From CAZFLN01 sp964519905 (GTDB taxonomy: Bacteria > Patescibacteriota > Microgenomatia > UBA1400 > UBA1396), in assembly GCA_964519905.1 (NCBI GenBank), contig CAZFLN010000002.1, positions 19,815 through 83,814 of the forward strand: a DNA stretch of 64,000 nucleotides, read 5' to 3'. The position numbers were made by a program, and so were the translations under genes. Shown here piece after piece: positions 25,546 through 35,374 of this stretch; the first letter of the stretch is position 1, and each line of letters opens with the position of its first letter. The notes beneath the pieces were generated by a model. That model saw only the letters and a program-made list of their open reading frames with translations, made no database searches and was not told the DNA's origin.

Positions 25546-26652
25546 CTACGACTGTATCATACCTGAAACTCGGATAACACCGAGCTCCACTTCTATTTTT
25601 CTTTTATTTTCGAGAGAAAAAACGGCTGAACGAACATTTTTTGAGTTAATTTTTTTATTATTTTTCAGTCCTGAAATAACATCTCCAATCCGCGCAATTC
25701 CTCCACTTTCTCTTAAAAATTCGATTACCGCCTCTTCTTCTAATGGAAGTTTATGAGCAAAATCACTTTTACTCAGTTGTTCCAATCCGAAAATATCGAG
25801 TATTGGTTCAGCATCAATCAGTGGCGTGGCACCCTGCTCCAAGAGCCACATGGCACCACGAGCGTTGGGACTCTGCATGGGTGGTAAAACCACAAATACT
25901 TCTTTTCCGAGTTCATTGGCAATTCGAGCTGTAATAAGTGAACCACTTTTTTCAGCGGCTTCTACAACCAGCACCGCCTGTGACAACTGAGCTAACACAT
26001 GATTGCGAACTGGAAATCTCCATTTTTCAGGTGGATCATTTGGTGGAAAGGGAGAAATTATCATTGCTTTCCTTCCAACATATTTTTGTACTGTTTCAGG
26101 AATGAAATCTAAACCACATCCAAGAACAATACATGTTTCTCCACCAGCATCTAGAACCGCGGTATGAGCGCATTGATCTATTCCATACGCGCCCCCAGAT
26201 ACAATTAGTATCTCAGGATCTGCAACCAAACACTCGGTTATTATCTGCTGTGTCGCCTGACGACCATACGCAGTGGAACGACGAGACCCAACGACAGTCA
26301 AAACTTTTTCTGGAAATTGTTGCCATGGTTGTGTCGACCAAAGCACTGTCGGAGAATGTTCAAATGCTCGTAAAACAGATGGATACTGTGGATCAACCAA
26401 AGTGACAACAAACCACGTATCATCCAAGTTTTCTGAGCGCTTGATCTGTTTTTCTAACGCCGAAAAAAATTGAGACCAAGCTGTATTCCTCCACCACACA
26501 GAACTTGCGCCTGAGACCGGAACCCAATCATGTATTCTTTTCCTGCCCTCTTCCCATCCAACTGACTGCCACCAACCAAGCAGGAATCGTTGTTGATCAG
26601 GAGGCCAACGCCATTGAGTGGTGAGAAACCACAGTAGAAATCTCCATTGCAT
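25546..26652 (-). CDS. dprA: DNA processing protein DprA
   Basis: DprA binds incoming single-stranded DNA and loads RecA during natural transformation. The 368-aa protein has the Rossmann-like core (VVGSRRSTAYGR, VSGGAYGIDQCAH, FPVRNHVLAQLS, SGSLITARIANELGK) and a C-terminal winged-helix-like region (about 295-365). Together with comEA/comEC in this window it supports DNA uptake ability. It lies 34 bp after mrdA on the same strand. Confidence 0.95.
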   Translation of the reverse strand: MQWRFLLWFLTTQWRWPPDQQRFLLGWWQSVGWEEGRKRIHDWVPVSGASSVWWRNTAWSQFFSALEKQIKRSENLDDTWFVVTLVDPQYPSVLRAFEHSPTVLWSTQPWQQFPEKVLTVVGSRRSTAYGRQATQQIITECLVADPEILIVSGGAYGIDQCAHTAVLDAGGETCIVLGCGLDFIPETVQKYVGRKAMIISPFPPNDPPEKWRFPVRNHVLAQLSQAVLVVEAAEKSGSLITARIANELGKEVFVVLPPMQSPNARGAMWLLEQGATPLIDAEPILDIFGLEQLSKSDFAHKLPLEEEAVIEFLRESGGIARIGDVISGLKNNKKINSKNVRSAVFSLENKRKIEVELGVIRVSGMIQS

Positions 26653-26686
26653 GCCGCAACTCTACACAGGAAAACAAACAAAACTC

Positions 26687-28447
26687 TTACTGTTGTACTT
26701 CCTCATCAGCAGAATCAATATTCAACAAAAGATAATCCGCTACTGCGCGAGCAATTGGAGCAGCATCCCGGGAACCTTCTTTATACAATTGAGTGTCATC
26801 TGACTCCACCATCACGGTAATGACATACTCAGCCAAAAAATCATCCTGCAGAGAAGATCTTCTCGGGGCAGAACTTACCGCGGCAGTGAACCAACCATGC
26901 GTGGGTCTATACCCTCGCGAATCAGCCGCGCCAAACTCTGCGGTACCAGTTTTACAAAGAACATCATAAGGAGAAGTAAAGAATGGATATCCTGTTCCAC
27001 CAGGAGCACACGCTTCATGTAAACCTTGCTCGACAGCGCTCCAAGTAGAGGGCTGTAAAGAAATCTCCTGGCAAGAAACTCTCGAATCGGCCAAAACGTG
27101 GAGAGTACATTTTCGTCCTCGCGTAGCAACCGTATTCATCATGACTTGCACTTGAGCAGGTGTGACAAGCACATCTCCTTGACCAATACCCATATGAAAT
27201 GTGTTCCCGAGATACCATCGCTCGCCAAAAAATTGCTGTTTCCACGCCGGGGTGGGGACAATACCAATCTGCTCTCTTTGGCCTTCAAATCCCGTCACCG
27301 CTCCATAGCCAAACCAAGTGGCAAACTCAGCTAAAGAGTCCGGACCTATCCATTCTGCTAAGCGATAAAAGAAAATATCATTACTCCGACCAAGCGCTCG
27401 TACCACGTTTACTAAACCTTCAACTCTTCCGTACTGGCGCCAATACCAATTTTGGTAAGTAAACTCTCCCACAGTCAAAACACCTTGATCATCGACGGTG
27501 GTTGTAGAAGTAATTGCCCCTCGCTCTAATCCTGCTAAGGCAGTTACAACTTTAAATACTGATCCTGGCGGATAGGCACCATTGGTAACTCGAAACAGCA
27601 TTGGGCTGTACTCGTCTTGAAGAGCGGCAACGAGATTTTTTGACACATTGCTTCCCCATTGATCAGATTCGTCGCGAAGTTCGCCATCATCGATATGAGA
27701 ATTAGGATAAATCGGCAGAAAACTTGGAGTACTTACCGCGGCTAATACTTCTCCTCGCGGAGTACTCACAATTACTGCTCCCCGCTGCTCTCCGAGCGCC
27801 TCGAAAGCCACCCGTGACAGTTCTGCATCGAGCGTAAGTGTTACATTGGTTCCTTCTTTCGGCTCTCTTTCTGCTAAGACACGATGAGCTTGACCACGAG
27901 CACTGCGTTCATACCACACTTCTCCATCAAAACCAGATAAATCAGTGTTGGAAAACCGTTCAATACCTGCCTCACCCACGACTCGATCGGTCGTTAATCT
28001 TCCGCCAGAAACATACCCCAAAACATGTGACAAAATCGGACCATAGGGATACTCTCTGCGATACACTTTCTTTACGGTAGCCGGACTGGTGGCTTGCAAG
28101 GAAATGGCATCTTCCGTAGATATAAATCGTTCGCGAACTCGCTTTGTTTCGTCTACATACGTTTCCACAAACTGAATTCTATTCCCGGCTAGTACCTTTC
28201 CAGCTGTATCAAAAATAAGACCCCGAGGTGCCTGGACCGCCACACGCTGACGCCTATTTCCTTCGGCCTGAACTCTCCAAACTTCTCCTCGAAAAGACTG
28301 TAACCAAAAGAGTCGAATCACCGCGATGCCACATAAAAGAATCAAAAAAGATCGGAGCCAGAACGAAGAAGAAAACAACTGTTTACGAAACGAAAATCGC
28401 GCGCTGTCTCGCTCACGTCCAATTCGAATGGAACGGAGATACTTCAT
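26687..28447 (-). CDS. mrdA: Penicillin-binding protein 2
   Basis: PBP2 is the transpeptidase of lateral-wall peptidoglycan synthesis (elongasome). The 586-aa protein has an N-terminal membrane anchor (about 30-50), a dimerisation domain, and the transpeptidase motifs SxxK (PGSVFKVVTAL), SxN (GRSNDIFFY) and KTG (LCKTGTAEFG). Its start overlaps the upstream mreD-like gene by 4 bp. RodA is not in this window. Confidence 0.95.
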   Translation of the reverse strand: MKYLRSIRIGRERDSARFSFRKQLFSSSFWLRSFLILLCGIAVIRLFWLQSFRGEVWRVQAEGNRRQRVAVQAPRGLIFDTAGKVLAGNRIQFVETYVDETKRVRERFISTEDAISLQATSPATVKKVYRREYPYGPILSHVLGYVSGGRLTTDRVVGEAGIERFSNTDLSGFDGEVWYERSARGQAHRVLAEREPKEGTNVTLTLDAELSRVAFEALGEQRGAVIVSTPRGEVLAAVSTPSFLPIYPNSHIDDGELRDESDQWGSNVSKNLVAALQDEYSPMLFRVTNGAYPPGSVFKVVTALAGLERGAITSTTTVDDQGVLTVGEFTYQNWYWRQYGRVEGLVNVVRALGRSNDIFFYRLAEWIGPDSLAEFATWFGYGAVTGFEGQREQIGIVPTPAWKQQFFGERWYLGNTFHMGIGQGDVLVTPAQVQVMMNTVATRGRKCTLHVLADSRVSCQEISLQPSTWSAVEQGLHEACAPGGTGYPFFTSPYDVLCKTGTAEFGAADSRGYRPTHGWFTAAVSSAPRRSSLQDDFLAEYVITVMVESDDTQLYKEGSRDAAPIARAVADYLLLNIDSADEEVQQ

Positions 28448-28902
28448 GTCGCCTCACCTCCAAACAAACTCCAGATCAAAAAAAGAAGACCAATCAAAAT
28501 ATTTAACTCTAACGAAATCATTGGTTGGAACCACCACATTGCTGCGAACCAAAACAGTAACAATGCTAATTGAGCCAAAATCCTCGACCGAATTACCTGA
28601 GTTTCTTGCCAATACACACTCGCCGTAATAGTTGAACACAGGGCAAGCGCGAGACCAAAACTCCATCCAGCAAGCACCGCTAAATGAGCTGAGAGCAACA
28701 AAACACAGCACCACTGTAACCAACCAGGAAGAAGTCTTGGCGAAATTTGTAAAAATATCCACACCAAAATCAAGGTGCCCCACCAAAGACTCCAAGGGAC
28801 AAGACTCAACGCCACACTCAGAACTGCGAACAAAATAATCAGCGGTTTATACACCAAAAAACGTTGTACAACTGATTGTATTGGAGAACTTATTGCTGAC
28901 AT
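28444..28902 (-). CDS. MreD-like membrane protein
   Basis: The 152-aa, very hydrophobic protein has about five membrane segments. The sequence alone is not diagnostic, but its size, topology and position between mreC and mrdA are those of MreD, the membrane partner of MreC in the elongasome. It overlaps mreC by 13 bp and mrdA by 4 bp. Confidence 0.65.
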   Translation of the reverse strand: MSAISSPIQSVVQRFLVYKPLIILFAVLSVALSLVPWSLWWGTLILVWIFLQISPRLLPGWLQWCCVLLLSAHLAVLAGWSFGLALALCSTITASVYWQETQVIRSRILAQLALLLFWFAAMWWFQPMISLELNILIGLLFLIWSLFGGEAT

Positions 28903-29726
28903 GTCTCTCCTTCACCAATTGGAACATACACCTCTGCCAATGAAGTCGCTGTCCTTGGCAAAAAAACAGTCCCTCGTACTTCTCCAAAAGCAGGAAAATC
29001 CTCAAGTGTATTCACACTCCCTACAAGCAAATTACGAGGGATGCGTTCGGTTCCCGCAGTCAAGATTACCTCAGATGGTTGCACTTCACTTGGCCAACGC
29101 AGGTGAGAAATACTTGGCTCATTATGAGTCGCTGTTACCAGCGCAATAGCAGAGGAAGTGCCCACTCGAACCGGAAGACTCCATCCAGCGGTGTCCCAAC
29201 TTTGTACCGTACTAAAGTATGAGTAGGTGTCTTGAATGGTTCCTACATACACGCCTTCTTTGGTAACGACTGGATCTCCAGATGCTACTCCATGACGACA
29301 ACCAGCCTGAACTTGCCACGAACCGGAAACACCTTCCCAAGTTGTTGACTGCCAATTTTCAGGGTGGAAACTGCCTGAAAAACTGTTGTTCTCATTCAAT
29401 AATTGATTGCTCTGAATGAATTCCGTAAGGCGCGCCAGCTCAACACTTTGCTGCAAACGCTCTGACTCAAGCTCTGCTATTCGAGAAAGCACTCTCTGCC
29501 TCCGCTCTGTCCAAGAAATCACATCTTGTTTCTGAGTTTGCACAAATGCCACAAAAGACACACCTGGAAAAGCACTCAAGCGCGCAATATCCCAAATTCC
29601 TCGAGCAGCAGAAGCTTGTTCGATCAAGAGAAGGAAAACACTCAAGAGTAAAAACGAGCCATACACTCCCCATCGTTGCCACCGAGTTTGCAAGGTGTTA
29701 GAAAGTGCGGCCGCGGATTTCGGCAT
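28890..29726 (-). CDS. mreC: Rod shape-determining protein MreC
   Basis: MreC is the periplasm-facing scaffold linking MreB to PBP2. The 278-aa protein has one N-terminal membrane segment (about 20-40), a coiled coil (about 75-105), and the beta-rich C-terminal part (GVASGDPVVTKEGVYVGTI, VILTAGTERIPRNLLVGSV). It overlaps the upstream mreB-like gene by 29 bp. Confidence 0.9.
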   Translation of the reverse strand: MPKSAAALSNTLQTRWQRWGVYGSFLLLSVFLLLIEQASAARGIWDIARLSAFPGVSFVAFVQTQKQDVISWTERRQRVLSRIAELESERLQQSVELARLTEFIQSNQLLNENNSFSGSFHPENWQSTTWEGVSGSWQVQAGCRHGVASGDPVVTKEGVYVGTIQDTYSYFSTVQSWDTAGWSLPVRVGTSSAIALVTATHNEPSISHLRWPSEVQPSEVILTAGTERIPRNLLVGSVNTLEDFPAFGEVRGTVFLPRTATSLAEVYVPIGEGETCQQ

Positions 29727-30663
29727 ACAACGGATCCTTCGCTACTTTCCAAGAAATATGAGTGACTGATTCTGCCAATTCTATCCAAGCTCGCAAGCTC
29801 GCTCCTCCACCAACCACAAAACTTTGACTGACTGCCAACTGAGCCGCTGTTTCCGGAGGAATATCCTGTTGAAATTTTTGCCACGCCTGTGACAATGCTT
29901 GCGCCCATGAATCCTGCACTTGCTGCAATGTTGTTTTGCTCAGTGGTTCCAAAATGGGTTTTTGCTGCGCGATATCAAACGCTGGGTGTCTGACACTCCA
30001 TAAAAGATCAAAGAGTGTGGCGTGAGAATACTGTCGCTGTGTAATATTTTTCTCTGTTTGCACCAATTCATCTATCACTGCGGCCAAACCAAGATTGGGA
30101 AATGATCGTGACACCATGGGGGTACCATCGACCCACACGCTCCAGCGACTTGAACTTGCGCCCCAATCCCAAATCAAAGTTTGCTTTCCACTTTCCATCA
30201 AGTCAGAAAAATTAAAACGTTGGACGCGGGGCCACCACCAGCCAGATTCTGCTAACGTCCGCTCAATCCAAGAAATATGGAGCTGAGAAACCGTAACTGG
30301 AACTCCCCAAGCAACGCGCTGAGTGGTGGCCCCAACTTGAGGTTCGGAACGTAATACTTCTCCCAACTGAACCAACAAAGCACGGAGAATAACACGATCC
30401 TGAATTTCATCACCATACCAAGGTCGCACACACACAACTCCTTCTGGAGCGCGTCCTTCAAGTGCTGCCGCCTCTTCAAACCAAGCAATCGGCTCTCCAG
30501 TTTGCACATCGACAGCGACAATTGACGGCAACTCCAAAATGAGACCCTGTTTTTGGTGCCATACACGAATCCAACCAGAACCAAGACCGACGAGTATTTC
30601 TGACGGTCCAAGCAAACTCTGAGTTGCGTTTGAGTTCTGCCGAAGTGTCTTCAACAATGCCAT
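29698..30663 (-). CDS. Degenerate MreB-like actin homologue
   Basis: The 321-aa protein matches MreB along its N-terminal part: LVGLGSGWIRVW in place of the ATP phosphate-1 loop, GLILELPSIVAVD, GRAPEGVVCVRPWYGDEIQDR, and later VVGGGASLRAW like the adenosine motif GGGALL. The phosphate-binding loops are altered: GLGSG replaces DLGTAN and DWGASSSRW replaces DxGGGTT. ATP binding or polymerisation is therefore doubtful. It heads the mreB-mreC-mreD-mrdA operon. A TACAAT box ends 6 nt before the ATG. Confidence 0.82.
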   Translation of the reverse strand: MALLKTLRQNSNATQSLLGPSEILVGLGSGWIRVWHQKQGLILELPSIVAVDVQTGEPIAWFEEAAALEGRAPEGVVCVRPWYGDEIQDRVILRALLVQLGEVLRSEPQVGATTQRVAWGVPVTVSQLHISWIERTLAESGWWWPRVQRFNFSDLMESGKQTLIWDWGASSSRWSVWVDGTPMVSRSFPNLGLAAVIDELVQTEKNITQRQYSHATLFDLLWSVRHPAFDIAQQKPILEPLSKTTLQQVQDSWAQALSQAWQKFQQDIPPETAAQLAVSQSFVVGGGASLRAWIELAESVTHISWKVAKDPLYAEIRGRTF

Positions 30664-30705
30664 GTCTCCATTGTATCTGGTTCTTGAGTTTGATACTGTA
30701 GAGGA

Positions 30706-32718
30706 ATGCGCTCACTCCTGCGCTTCTGGTATCACTGTCTATTTTTGTTCACTCCGTTTTTATTCACCGCAATAAATGACGAGCTTTTCGAGTTCAATAA
30801 AATGCTCTTTGTGTACGCCATTTCTGTGTTGATTGCTGCCACGTGGATACTCTTGAGCATTCAAGAAAAAAAGATACTGTGGCGAAATCATTTCTTGTTG
30901 CCGTTCATGGCAGTATTTTTACTCAGTCAAATCCTTTCAACAGTTTTTTCCATTCACATCCCAACCAGTCTTCATGGATACTACTCTCGATTCCATGGCG
31001 GCCTGCTCTCGAGTGTGGCCTATCTGGTACTGCTTCAGGCCGCCATTTCTCTCCTGCGAAAAAAAGATGTGCGCCCGCTAATCCGTAGCATATTGGTCGC
31101 CGCTCTTGGTGTCTGTCTCTGGGCAATCCCTGAGCACTTTGGAGTGTCTCCCAGCTGTTTCTTGATATCTGGAGAGTGGAACGTTCAGTGCTGGAAACAA
31201 GATGTTCAAAGCCGAGTGTTCGCCAGTTTTGGCCAGCCAAACTGGTTGGCCGCGTACTTACTTGTAACAATTCCACTTGGAATGTGGTTCTGGCTCACAC
31301 AACCAATCAGTACAAAAAACTCACTTTCTTGGAAAAATATCTGGCAGCAATACTGGCCACTGGTTGGAGTCCTGCTCGGTGGTTGTGCCTTGGCGTTTAC
31401 TCGTTCTCGCTCTGGCTCCCTTGGACTTTTAGTTGGAATGGGAACTTTTGCTTTCCTCCTGCTTTTTTGGAAATACCAACGAGAGTCACTTTTTTCCTGG
31501 ACAAAAAATTCTCTGAAGCAAACGTTCCTCGGAGTTTCGGCCATACTGGTGCCAATTCTGCTGTTTGGATTCTATACCTGGAAAGGACTCGAAAACGAAC
31601 TGAAGTCCTCCAAAACTGAGACAGAACAAACAGAAATTCTCCAAGGCACACAGCTCGATACGGGTGGCACCGACTCTGGAAAAATTCGTATGATCGTGTG
31701 GGAAGGCGCCATACATGTGTGGAAGCGTTATCCAATACTTGGTTCTGGTGTAGAAACATTTGCGTATAGCTACTATCAAGATCGCCCTCGCGAACACAAT
31801 GACGTTTCTGAATGGGACTTCCTCTACAATAAAGCCCACAATGAGTTTTTGAATTTTCTTGCTACTACGGGAATTTTTGGACTTTTATCGTACTTAGCTT
31901 TTCTCTCTGCCTGGATGGTTCATGCATTCTGGTATGGAATTTTTCTGAATAGGAAATCATTCAAATTAGCTGCTGCCGCCAGCGCCCTCATCGCTGCCAG
32001 CGCTGGTTTGGCTGCCAGTAATTTTCTCGGTTTTTCTACCGTTTTCACCGGTCTGCTCTTTTTCCTGTTGCCGGCATTTTGGATTTTGGTGTTTACCGAT
32101 TCTCAAACCGAAACTGAGCCAGAACTTCGGTCTCCCCCACTTTCTGTCCTGCAGTGGACTGGAGTGGCGTTCACTCTCCTCGTATCAGTCTGGATTCTCA
32201 GTTTGATTTGGCAGACATGGAATCAAGACCGAGTACTCGCTATAAGCAAAGCAGCCTTAAATATGAATCAAGGACAACTTGCCTACACCACAGCGGTACA
32301 ACTGACGGAAAGAAATCCAAACCAACCGCTGTTTTGGGAACAAAGATCTCTCACTATGGCACGACTCGCACTCGGTATGGCTGATCAAGACGCCACGCTC
32401 GCTGCCCAGCTCGCGAACGATGCTGACCTCTCATCGCAAACCATGCTGCAGTTAAATCCTCGTCATGTAAATTTCTGGAAAAGCCGAGTGAGAATCCTCC
32501 TTTTCTTGGCTGCATTCGATGAGAGTTTCTACAACGACACTCGATCAACCTTACAACAAGCCCGAGAGCTCGCTCCTACGGACGCCAAACTTGTCTACAA
32601 TCTTGGACTCGTAGAACAAACTCTGGGAAATGTCGAGACGGCTCGTGCTCTTTTCGAGGAAGCTCTCCAACTTCGACCAAACTATATTGAAGCCCAAGAA
32701 AGCCTGGATTCACTGTAG
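30706..32718 (+). CDS. O-antigen-ligase-like membrane protein with TPR tail
   Basis: The 670-aa protein has about 11-12 membrane segments and Wzy/WaaL-like features: the FASFGQPNWLAAYL block, TRSRSGSLGLL, and the long periplasmic loop with RMIVWEGAIHVWKRYPILGSG. The C-terminal 170 residues form TPR-like helices (NLGLVEQTLGNVETARALFE). Such proteins polymerise or transfer surface glycans; the substrate is unknown. The extended -10 TGATACTGT ends 6 nt before the ATG. Confidence 0.83.
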   Translation: MRSLLRFWYHCLFLFTPFLFTAINDELFEFNKMLFVYAISVLIAATWILLSIQEKKILWRNHFLLPFMAVFLLSQILSTVFSIHIPTSLHGYYSRFHGGLLSSVAYLVLLQAAISLLRKKDVRPLIRSILVAALGVCLWAIPEHFGVSPSCFLISGEWNVQCWKQDVQSRVFASFGQPNWLAAYLLVTIPLGMWFWLTQPISTKNSLSWKNIWQQYWPLVGVLLGGCALAFTRSRSGSLGLLVGMGTFAFLLLFWKYQRESLFSWTKNSLKQTFLGVSAILVPILLFGFYTWKGLENELKSSKTETEQTEILQGTQLDTGGTDSGKIRMIVWEGAIHVWKRYPILGSGVETFAYSYYQDRPREHNDVSEWDFLYNKAHNEFLNFLATTGIFGLLSYLAFLSAWMVHAFWYGIFLNRKSFKLAAAASALIAASAGLAASNFLGFSTVFTGLLFFLLPAFWILVFTDSQTETEPELRSPPLSVLQWTGVAFTLLVSVWILSLIWQTWNQDRVLAISKAALNMNQGQLAYTTAVQLTERNPNQPLFWEQRSLTMARLALGMADQDATLAAQLANDADLSSQTMLQLNPRHVNFWKSRVRILLFLAAFDESFYNDTRSTLQQARELAPTDAKLVYNLGLVEQTLGNVETARALFEEALQLRPNYIEAQESLDSL

Positions 32719-32759
32719 AAAAAGAGCCAAACAAGCAAGAATGAAGTACAATACCTCTC

Positions 32760-33332
32760 GTGTCATCTCTACTTATCGCTCCACATCCAACACTGCGCAC
32801 CAAGGCTGCTGAAGTCACCGAGCTCACGGAAGAAATTCAGCAAACAATTGAAACGCTGCAAAAAACACTCCGTGAATCCGTCGATCCACCGGGTGTCGGT
32901 TTGGCAGCTCCACAAGTAAATGCACGTTGGCGCATTTTTGCGACACAACTCGACCAAGACGCTCACGCCCGAAACCCGATTCGAATTTTAGTAAATCCAG
33001 TGGTTCTTGATCGCGCAGACAAACTCATTCTTGGGAGCAATCCTCGTCGCCCGGATTTAGAAGGCTGTCTTTCTATTCCGGATCTCTATGCACCTGTTCT
33101 GCGCCACGAGTGGATCACAGTCCAATGGACCACACTGAATTGGCAAAACGAGTTGGCGGAAGAACATACCGAGACCTTTTTTGATTTTTCCGCTCGGGTA
33201 CTACAACACGAGCTTGATCACTTGGATGGAATTCTCTTTACCGATCATGTTCGAGAACAAAATCAACCACTCTACCAAGTTTCTGGCGAAGAACTTGAAG
33301 AAGTTTCAATTGAAATAGCCAAAGATTTGTAA
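32760..33332 (+). CDS. def: Peptide deformylase
   Basis: Def removes the formyl group from nascent proteins. The 190-aa protein has all three motifs: PGVGLAAPQ, LEGCLSIPD and QHELDHLDG, with the metal ligands Cys, His and His. The start is a GTG at 32760, 7 nt after a TACAAT box. fmt follows 4 bp later, so the enzymes that add and remove formyl groups are co-expressed. Confidence 0.96.
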   Translation: MSSLLIAPHPTLRTKAAEVTELTEEIQQTIETLQKTLRESVDPPGVGLAAPQVNARWRIFATQLDQDAHARNPIRILVNPVVLDRADKLILGSNPRRPDLEGCLSIPDLYAPVLRHEWITVQWTTLNWQNELAEEHTETFFDFSARVLQHELDHLDGILFTDHVREQNQPLYQVSGEELEEVSIEIAKDL

Positions 33333-33336
33333 AAAT

Positions 33337-34314
33337 ATGAATTCAAAATTTACTCTTGCCATTTGTGGAACAACAGAGCGTACAGTTCAGTGCGCTGAGG
33401 CTCTCCGAACCGCTCATTTGCAAGAGGAAAACGTTAAGTTTGAGATTGGTTGGGTAGTCACGCCTCCTCCAAAACCAGTCGGAAGAAAAAAAACACTCAC
33501 TCCTTCTCCACTAGAAGACTGGGCGCGCGAGCACAACATTCCTGTGCTCCATGTAGAAAAAAAGCTCAGTGAAATTCAAAGCGATATTCTTACTCACCAC
33601 CAAGCGCGCCCAATCGACTACTTACTCGTCGTGGATTTTGGATACCTGGTGCCACCTTGGCTGCTCGAGCTCCCCAAAATCGCTCCTATCAATGTTCATC
33701 CATCAGATCTTCCAAAATGGAGAGGAAGTTCTCCTGCCCAGTTTTCCCTCCTGTACGGTGACGAAAAAACCGCCGTCTGCATTATGCGACTGGTATGGGA
33801 GCTTGATGCCGGACCAGTAATTCGCCGACTTCCTTTTACAGTCTCTCCGACCATGACTCAAGAGTCGTACTACAAAACAGCGTTTGAACTTGCGAGCGCT
33901 GAACTTGCTTCTACACTCATTGAATACGCCGCAAACCGAAACGAAACATCACAACCAGAACAATCCCCCACCCCAATTGCCGCACGCTTTACAAGAGAAG
34001 ATGGTTTTGTGCCGTTCTCTTTTTTCTTAGAAGCAATTGGTTCCCAAAACTCTTCCTCCATACCAAGCCAAGCATTCTCTGCACTCATGGAATCCATTCG
34101 GGTTGATCAAAAGCTCCCAAGTGCTCAATTCCTGGATCGAATGGTCCGAGCACTCTCACCATGGCCTGGTGTCTGGACGACTGTGCCAGAACATAAAGGA
34201 AAAAATAATATACGTCTCAAAATTCTGAACGGGATGCTTCTGGGGAATATATATCAAGTTACAGCATGGCAATTTGAAGGCCAATCGCCACAAACAGGCA
34301 CACTGTCGCTGTAA
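33337..34314 (+). CDS. fmt: Methionyl-tRNA formyltransferase
   Basis: Fmt formylates initiator Met-tRNA using formyl-THF (from FolD). The 325-aa protein has the catalytic signature NVHPSDLPKWRGSSPAQ, with ELDAGPVI following, and a C-terminal OB-like domain (SPWPGVWT). The N-terminal loop contains a KKTLTPSPLEDWA segment like the family PxxxAxxxxIPV block. There is no clear ribosome site; it may be re-initiated from def. Confidence 0.95.
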   Translation: MNSKFTLAICGTTERTVQCAEALRTAHLQEENVKFEIGWVVTPPPKPVGRKKTLTPSPLEDWAREHNIPVLHVEKKLSEIQSDILTHHQARPIDYLLVVDFGYLVPPWLLELPKIAPINVHPSDLPKWRGSSPAQFSLLYGDEKTAVCIMRLVWELDAGPVIRRLPFTVSPTMTQESYYKTAFELASAELASTLIEYAANRNETSQPEQSPTPIAARFTREDGFVPFSFFLEAIGSQNSSSIPSQAFSALMESIRVDQKLPSAQFLDRMVRALSPWPGVWTTVPEHKGKNNIRLKILNGMLLGNIYQVTAWQFEGQSPQTGTLSL

Positions 34315-34335
34315 AAATTTCTCGAAAAAATGAGA

Positions 34336-34632
34336 TTAGACCGCAACTTGCGTCACCTTTTTGTAGGTGCGCAGATCTGCATTACTCATGCGAATTGACT
34401 TCTTGACTCCGTCTTTCTCAACGGTGAGGACGCGCAAGTTATCAAGACGACGAGTTGGAACGCGATTCTTAGCATGAGAAACAGTGTGACCAAAACTAAT
34501 ACTTCGGCGAGATGGAACCAAAACATGAGTGCTTCCGGCAGCCAAAACTTCGGAGTTCTTGACCTTGTTAGTGTCGAGTGCGGACTGGTGTGCCACGCTG
34601 TTTTTCTTAACGATAGTGTAAATCTGAGCCAT
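34336..34632 (-). CDS. rpmB: Ribosomal protein L28 with N-terminal extension
   Basis: The C-terminal 60 residues match L28 (SFGHTVSHAKNRVPTRRLDN, RMSNADLRTYKK). About 38 extra residues at the N-terminus (MAQIYTIVKKNSVAHQSALD...) are unlike standard L28 (60-78 aa). The start is supported by an extended -10 (TGATATAAT; hexamer 34642-34647) 9 nt upstream. The gene converges on fmt. Confidence 0.88.
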   Translation of the reverse strand: MAQIYTIVKKNSVAHQSALDTNKVKNSEVLAAGSTHVLVPSRRSISFGHTVSHAKNRVPTRRLDNLRVLTVEKDGVKKSIRMSNADLRTYKKVTQVAV

Positions 34633-34726
34633 AGAGTGTGGATTATATCATATCTCTTCAGAGCAAACAGTACCGAGAATTTCCCCTCTCTCCTCAGCAA
34701 ATAACGAAAGATGATACGATACAACC

Positions 34727-35374
34727 ATGCTTATTTCGCTCCTCTTTTCAAATCCACTGGCGTTCGCCATTTTGGCCGGTTCGTTGGTGGTCTGTCTCAC
34801 CATTCATGAATATGCCCACGCAGCCATGGCTGATCGACTCGGCGATCCAACTCCCCGGCTGCAAGGAAGAGTCACTCTCAATCCACTCGCCCACCTTGAT
34901 CCACTCGGAACCATTCTCTTGCTTTTTGTGGGATTTGGTTGGGGAAAACCAGTTATGTTCGACCCATACAATTTGCAAAATGTCCGCCGAGACACACTAC
35001 TTATTGCGCTGGCGGGTCCAGCCTCAAACATTCTTATGGCGTTTGTACTCTTGCTCGTCTCAGCACTGTGGCCAATTTCTGGAGTACTCGGGGTGGTAGT
35101 GAGTTTCTTAATCTCGATTAATATTCTTCTCGCCGCATTTAATCTGATTCCAATTCACCCGCTTGATGGAGGAAAAATTCTCGCCGGATTGCTCCCAGAG
35201 CGACTGGCTGATGAATTCGATGATATTCTCTATCGCTACGGATTTATTATCCTCATAATTCTTATCTTTCCACTGGCTGGGGGATCGCCAATCAGCGCTA
35301 TTATTTCTCCCCTCACAGCGGGAATTGAGCACGTGTTGAGAAGTATCGTTCAAATGATCGTTGGAATGTTCTAG
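34727..35374 (+). CDS. M50-family site-2 protease
   Basis: The 215-aa membrane zinc protease has HEYAHAAMADRLGD and the second motif NLIPIHPLDGG, with NPLAHLDPLG between. It lacks a PDZ domain, unlike the rseP product, so it belongs to the compact FtsH-like/SpoIVFB-like group. Substrate unknown. The extended -10 TGATACGAT ends 6 nt before the ATG. The stop codon TAG lies inside the repeat element at 35370. Confidence 0.9.
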   Translation: MLISLLFSNPLAFAILAGSLVVCLTIHEYAHAAMADRLGDPTPRLQGRVTLNPLAHLDPLGTILLLFVGFGWGKPVMFDPYNLQNVRRDTLLIALAGPASNILMAFVLLLVSALWPISGVLGVVVSFLISINILLAAFNLIPIHPLDGGKILAGLLPERLADEFDDILYRYGFIILIILIFPLAGGSPISAIISPLTAGIEHVLRSIVQMIVGMF

